Below, one piece after another: positions 57,077 to 59,241 of a DNA stretch of 59,241 bases. The stretch comes from Hyphomonas sp. GTDB lineage: Bacteria; Pseudomonadota; Alphaproteobacteria; Caulobacterales; Hyphomonadaceae. Every line of letters begins with the position of its first letter. Position 1 is the first letter of the stretch. The notes under the pieces were generated by a model, which saw only the letters and a program-made list of their open reading frames with translations, did no database searches and was not told the origin of the DNA. A program made the translations under genes and the position numbers. The stretch covers positions 1 through 59,241 of the forward strand of contig PACZ01000053.1 in NCBI GenBank assembly GCA_002700305.1, given 5' to 3'.

Positions 57077-57093
57077 GCGAAGTCGAAGCATGG
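57010..57093. repeat. Palindromic CTTCGACTTCGCTCAGGATGAGC-type repeat
   Basis: The arms ATCCTTCGACTTCGCTCAGG and TGCTGAGCGAAGTCGAAGCA are inverted copies with about 45 bases between them. Repeats with the same arms are frequent in alphaproteobacterial genomes. This copy overlaps the 3' end of the upstream ORF. Confidence 0.75.
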
Positions 57094-57190
57094 GCCACTC
57101 AGAACCAAATCTCTCTACCGGATGGCACCCGCCAGTCCGGCCGCACGTGCTGGAGCACACCCCCTGCCCCGCATGCATGAACTTCCTGTC

Positions 57191-57739
57191 ATGCTTAAAT
57201 CTCCGTCATCTGAAGAGATACGCCTTGACCGCAGGCGCGGCACAGCGCGTCATTCCCCCATGGCGGGCGGTATCGTGATCGAGGAAGAGAAGCGGATCCT
57301 GGGCAGCATCGAGGCCCATGGCTGGTATGCCGTGCATCGTTACGATCCGGAGCTTGTGGAGCCGAACTACACGTATTCGGTCGGCTTCTCGCAGACCCTC
57401 GACGCACCGGAATTCATCGTCTTCGGCCTGCACCGGGACGTGATGTACGACATGCTGGCAGGCGTTTACGACAAGATCAAAGCGGGCCGGAAACTTGAAG
57501 ACAACCAGGTCTGGAAAGGCCTGCACGAGGATTTCGACTGCGTCGCCCGCAAGGTCTCGCATGAGGATGCGTTCGAAAAATATGCCGTGCTGGCCGACTG
57601 GCTCTGGGCCCGCAATGGCCATGGCGGGCATCCGGCGCTGGTCCAGATCGTCTGGCCGGGCCTGCTGGACGGGCTTTATCCATGGGACGCGGGCTGCCGC
57701 GATACGGTGAAAGAGGCCCAGCCGAAACTCTGGCGCTGA
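57191..57739 (+). CDS. DUF4262 protein
   Basis: This ORF has 182 residues from ATG 57191; internal ATG 57260 or GTG 57276 are plausible alternatives, since the first 25-30 residues look non-family. DUF4262 core: GWYAVHRYDPELVEPNYTYSVGF, FIVFGLHRDVMYDML, VLADWLWARN and QIVWPGLLDGLYPWD. Function of the family is unknown. The region 57094-57190 shows nothing else. Confidence 0.82.
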   Translation: MLKSPSSEEIRLDRRRGTARHSPMAGGIVIEEEKRILGSIEAHGWYAVHRYDPELVEPNYTYSVGFSQTLDAPEFIVFGLHRDVMYDMLAGVYDKIKAGRKLEDNQVWKGLHEDFDCVARKVSHEDAFEKYAVLADWLWARNGHGGHPALVQIVWPGLLDGLYPWDAGCRDTVKEAQPKLWR

Positions 57740-57755
57740 ACCGGAACGGGCGGGC

Positions 57756-57992
57756 TCAGGCGCTCAGACGGGCAAACAGGGTCTCGCGGAGGGCATCACG
57801 CTGGCGGCGAAGCTGGGCCACATAGGCATGGCAGGCCGGCTCTACACCGCATTCGATTTCCTGAAGTTCCTGCGTGATGGCTTCATAGGCTTCGGCCAGC
57901 TGCACGAAGTCCCCCTCTTCCGCCTCCAGTTCGAAGATACGGCCAACGGAATCCGGAAAGTCGCCAGCAAGGCCAAGGGGCAAGTGTGTCAT
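57756..57992 (-). CDS. YdcH/DUF465-family small protein
   Basis: This 78-residue helical hairpin opens GDFPDSVGRIFELEAEEGDF, then LAEAYEAITQELQEIECGVEP and RQRDALRETLFARL. It is a diverged relative of the gene 122 bases upstream. Function of the family is unknown. Confidence 0.82.
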   Translation of the reverse strand: MTHLPLGLAGDFPDSVGRIFELEAEEGDFVQLAEAYEAITQELQEIECGVEPACHAYVAQLRRQRDALRETLFARLSA

Positions 57993-58113
57993 CGGGCTCG
58001 TCCTCCCGGGTCAGCTGCATCCGTCTTCCCGCCAAATCTGGCAGACGAGGACAGACAAGCCCATTCGGGATTCTACCTAAAACCGGTGCCCCCTGGCCTT
58101 TGCCGGAAAAGAC

Positions 58114-58350
58114 TTACGCCTTGAGCATGTTGTAGAGCTCATCCTTGAGCGCCATGCGCTGTTTGCGCAGCTCGGTCTGGTGCTCGTCGCTGGCCGGTTC
58201 GACATCGGTTTCAATGCGGTGAATCTGGCGGTTCAGCTCATGATATTCATCAGCCAGCTTTGCAAAGTGCGCATCGCTGGTCTTCAGCGCGTGGATCTTG
58301 TCGGCGAGATCCGGGAATTCTTCGGTCAGTTCGTGGGGCGTGTGCGACAT
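58114..58350 (-). CDS. YdcH/DUF465-family small protein
   Basis: This 78-residue protein has the DUF465 pattern: LTEEFPDLADKIHALKTSDAHFAKLADEYHELNRQIHRIE, then LRKQRMALKDELYNMLK. GGAGGACACCC precedes the start. It is the canonical copy of the pair and followed by a second, more diverged member. Confidence 0.9.
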   Translation of the reverse strand: MSHTPHELTEEFPDLADKIHALKTSDAHFAKLADEYHELNRQIHRIETDVEPASDEHQTELRKQRMALKDELYNMLKA

Positions 58351-58438
58351 GGGTGTCCTCCGGTTGAGTGCAGTCTCTTACTGGCATGTCATATCGGCCA
58401 GAGGAATTGCCAATTGCGGAATCTACCTAGTCGCTGTG

Positions 58439-58921
58439 CTATGGGCCGGCGGCCAGGTCTTCCGGCAGGCAGGCGCCGACAAGACGCCCTCTTATGGTCA
58501 CCCGCTGGGTCTCGACCGGGCCTGGACTGCGCAGGGAAAACCGCTGCAGGAACTCCGTCGGCCGCGTCGGATCCACGGAAAGGGTTCCGGCACCGCTCAT
58601 CAACCCCTCCGGAAAGACGCAGAGCACGTCAAATGCCTCGCCATAGGGATCTGCCCGCACATCCGAGACATGGCAGCGCGGGTCGATAAACGTGTCCGGG
58701 CGTATCCGGCGCGCTTCCTCCCCTTCCAGGCAGGCCGCGCCGCCAAAGGGGTCTGTCCAGGTGTCCAGCAGCGTTCCCGTCCCCGGATCCTGCAGGCTGG
58801 TCTCGATTTCGGTGGTGACGGCGTAGAGGCCGGAATCGAGTGGCACGATCCCTTCTGCGGCCGCGGCCAGGGGCGGCGCAGAGGCAAAAAATAGGCTCAG
58901 GAGCAGTCCGGATCGCGTCAT
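58439..58921 (-). CDS. Exported hypothetical protein (DUF3617-like)
   Basis: This 160-residue protein starts at ATG 58921 (MTRSGLLLSLFFASAPPLAAAA), with a cleavable signal peptide. The mature part, PLDSGLYAVTTEIE, conserved cysteines (AACLEG, RCHV, VLCVF) and a beta-rich C-terminus recall DUF3617-type periplasmic proteins, but the match is loose. Confidence 0.6.
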   Translation of the reverse strand: MTRSGLLLSLFFASAPPLAAAAEGIVPLDSGLYAVTTEIETSLQDPGTGTLLDTWTDPFGGAACLEGEEARRIRPDTFIDPRCHVSDVRADPYGEAFDVLCVFPEGLMSGAGTLSVDPTRPTEFLQRFSLRSPGPVETQRVTIRGRLVGACLPEDLAAGP

Positions 58922-58993
58922 TGGGGTATCATATTGCAGGAATCGCACCGCTGAAGGCCAGAAGTCACTTATTTTTTGCGCGCCAATTTGACA

Positions 58994-59009
58994 CTTACGT
59001 CAACGTCAA
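58994..59009 (+). promoter_or_regulatory. Near-palindromic TTACGT-N2-ACGT site upstream of etfB
   Basis: CTTACGTCAACGTCAA lies about 80 bases before etfB, inside a TTGACA-containing stretch. It resembles the TTTACGT-N2-ACGTAAA motif of LiuR/MerR-type regulators of branched-chain and fatty-acid catabolism, with a mismatch in the right half. The region 58922-59089 contains no gene. Confidence 0.4.
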
Positions 59010-59089
59010 ACTTGCGAAAGCTTTTCAGTGCCTGTAGGCAACGCCCAGCTATTTAAGTCCAATCTCTCGAAACGTGTGGAGCGCAGCTC

Positions 59090-59241
59090 ATGAAGGTCCT
59101 CGTGCCCGTCAAACGCGTGATCGATTACAACGTGAAAGTCCGCGTCAAGCCGGACAAGACCGGGGTCGATCTCGCCAATGTCAAAATGTCGATGAACCCG
59201 TTCGACGAAATCTCCGTCGAAGAGGCTGTCCGCCTGAAAGA
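59090..59241 (+). CDS. etfB: Electron transfer flavoprotein beta subunit, 5' part
   Basis: The first 50 codons are present, cut by the window edge. [20 protein letters not shown], then [20 protein letters not shown] is the characteristic EtfB opening. It pairs with EtfA to pass electrons from acyl-CoA dehydrogenases to the quinone pool. etfA would be expected next, outside the window. Confidence 0.92.
   Translation, partial: MKVLVPVKRVIDYNVKVRVKPDKTGVDLANVKMSMNPFDEISVEEAVRLK

Overview
The window looks like a GC-rich alphaproteobacterial chromosome, most probably of the Hyphomonadaceae (Hyphomonas-like). That placement is an inference from gene content: rph, rdgB/hemW, hrcA-grpE and dnaK in one neighbourhood, an IalB-like protein, tandem YdcH-type small proteins, a marine-type flavin halogenase, and TPP control of thiC. 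No rRNA operon is present to fix it.

Region 1 (1-10045) is the right-hand part of an integrated element. A tyrosine integrase (8594-9841) lies next to a 3' fragment of a tRNA-Arg(CCG) gene (9996-10045), which I read as the right attachment site. The left end is outside the window. Leftward from the integrase come a partner ORF, an AlpA-type regulator, two winged-helix-type genes, a cargo zone, and six tiny genes each overlapping the next by 4 bases. The cargo zone is the most unusual part: AT-richer cargo genes sit on either side of a diverged remnant of the core junction (end of the winged-helix gene plus start of the small-gene operon). Two convergent cargo proteins share the same membrane-anchor N-terminus. 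A broken HNH nuclease and an EF-hand protein lie at the left edge.

Region 2 (10095-15501) is a surface-polysaccharide group (flippase, GT2, GT4, GT2-like) closed by a terminator and an intact tRNA-Arg(ACG).

Region 3 (15588-34200) holds enzymes and housekeeping genes: an S1 protease, a DmpA-type peptidase, ggt, tdk, hemW, rdgB, rph, fhs, an ArsR-SdpI pair with a palindromic operator, and hrcA-grpE. AT-richer hypothetical DNA, a PP2C phosphatase, an OmpA protein and a DUF2061 protein separate grpE from dnaK. dnaK has a plausible sigma-32 promoter and a clear terminator.

Region 4 (34208-49347) is ordinary chromosome: proline iminopeptidase, PilZ, quinone oxidoreductase, isoaspartyl peptidase, SpoU methyltransferase, IalB, acyltransferase, OmpA lipoprotein, rlmN, a flavin halogenase, a PadR regulator with several operator half-sites, and small enzymes.

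Region 5 (49447-55300) is the thiamine locus and its disturbed 3' flank. A TPP riboswitch precedes a hotdog-like protein, a DUF1801 protein and thiC, all coupled by 4-base overlaps. A paralogue of the hotdog-like protein lies just upstream of the riboswitch. After thiC come a 75-nt palindromic element, an SF0329-type gene, a remnant of a RAYT-type transposase, and a second copy of the last 80-odd codons of thiC. Two more palindromic repeats lie within the next 3 kb.

Region 6 (55336-59241) holds slyX, small secreted proteins, two YdcH paralogues and the start of etfB.
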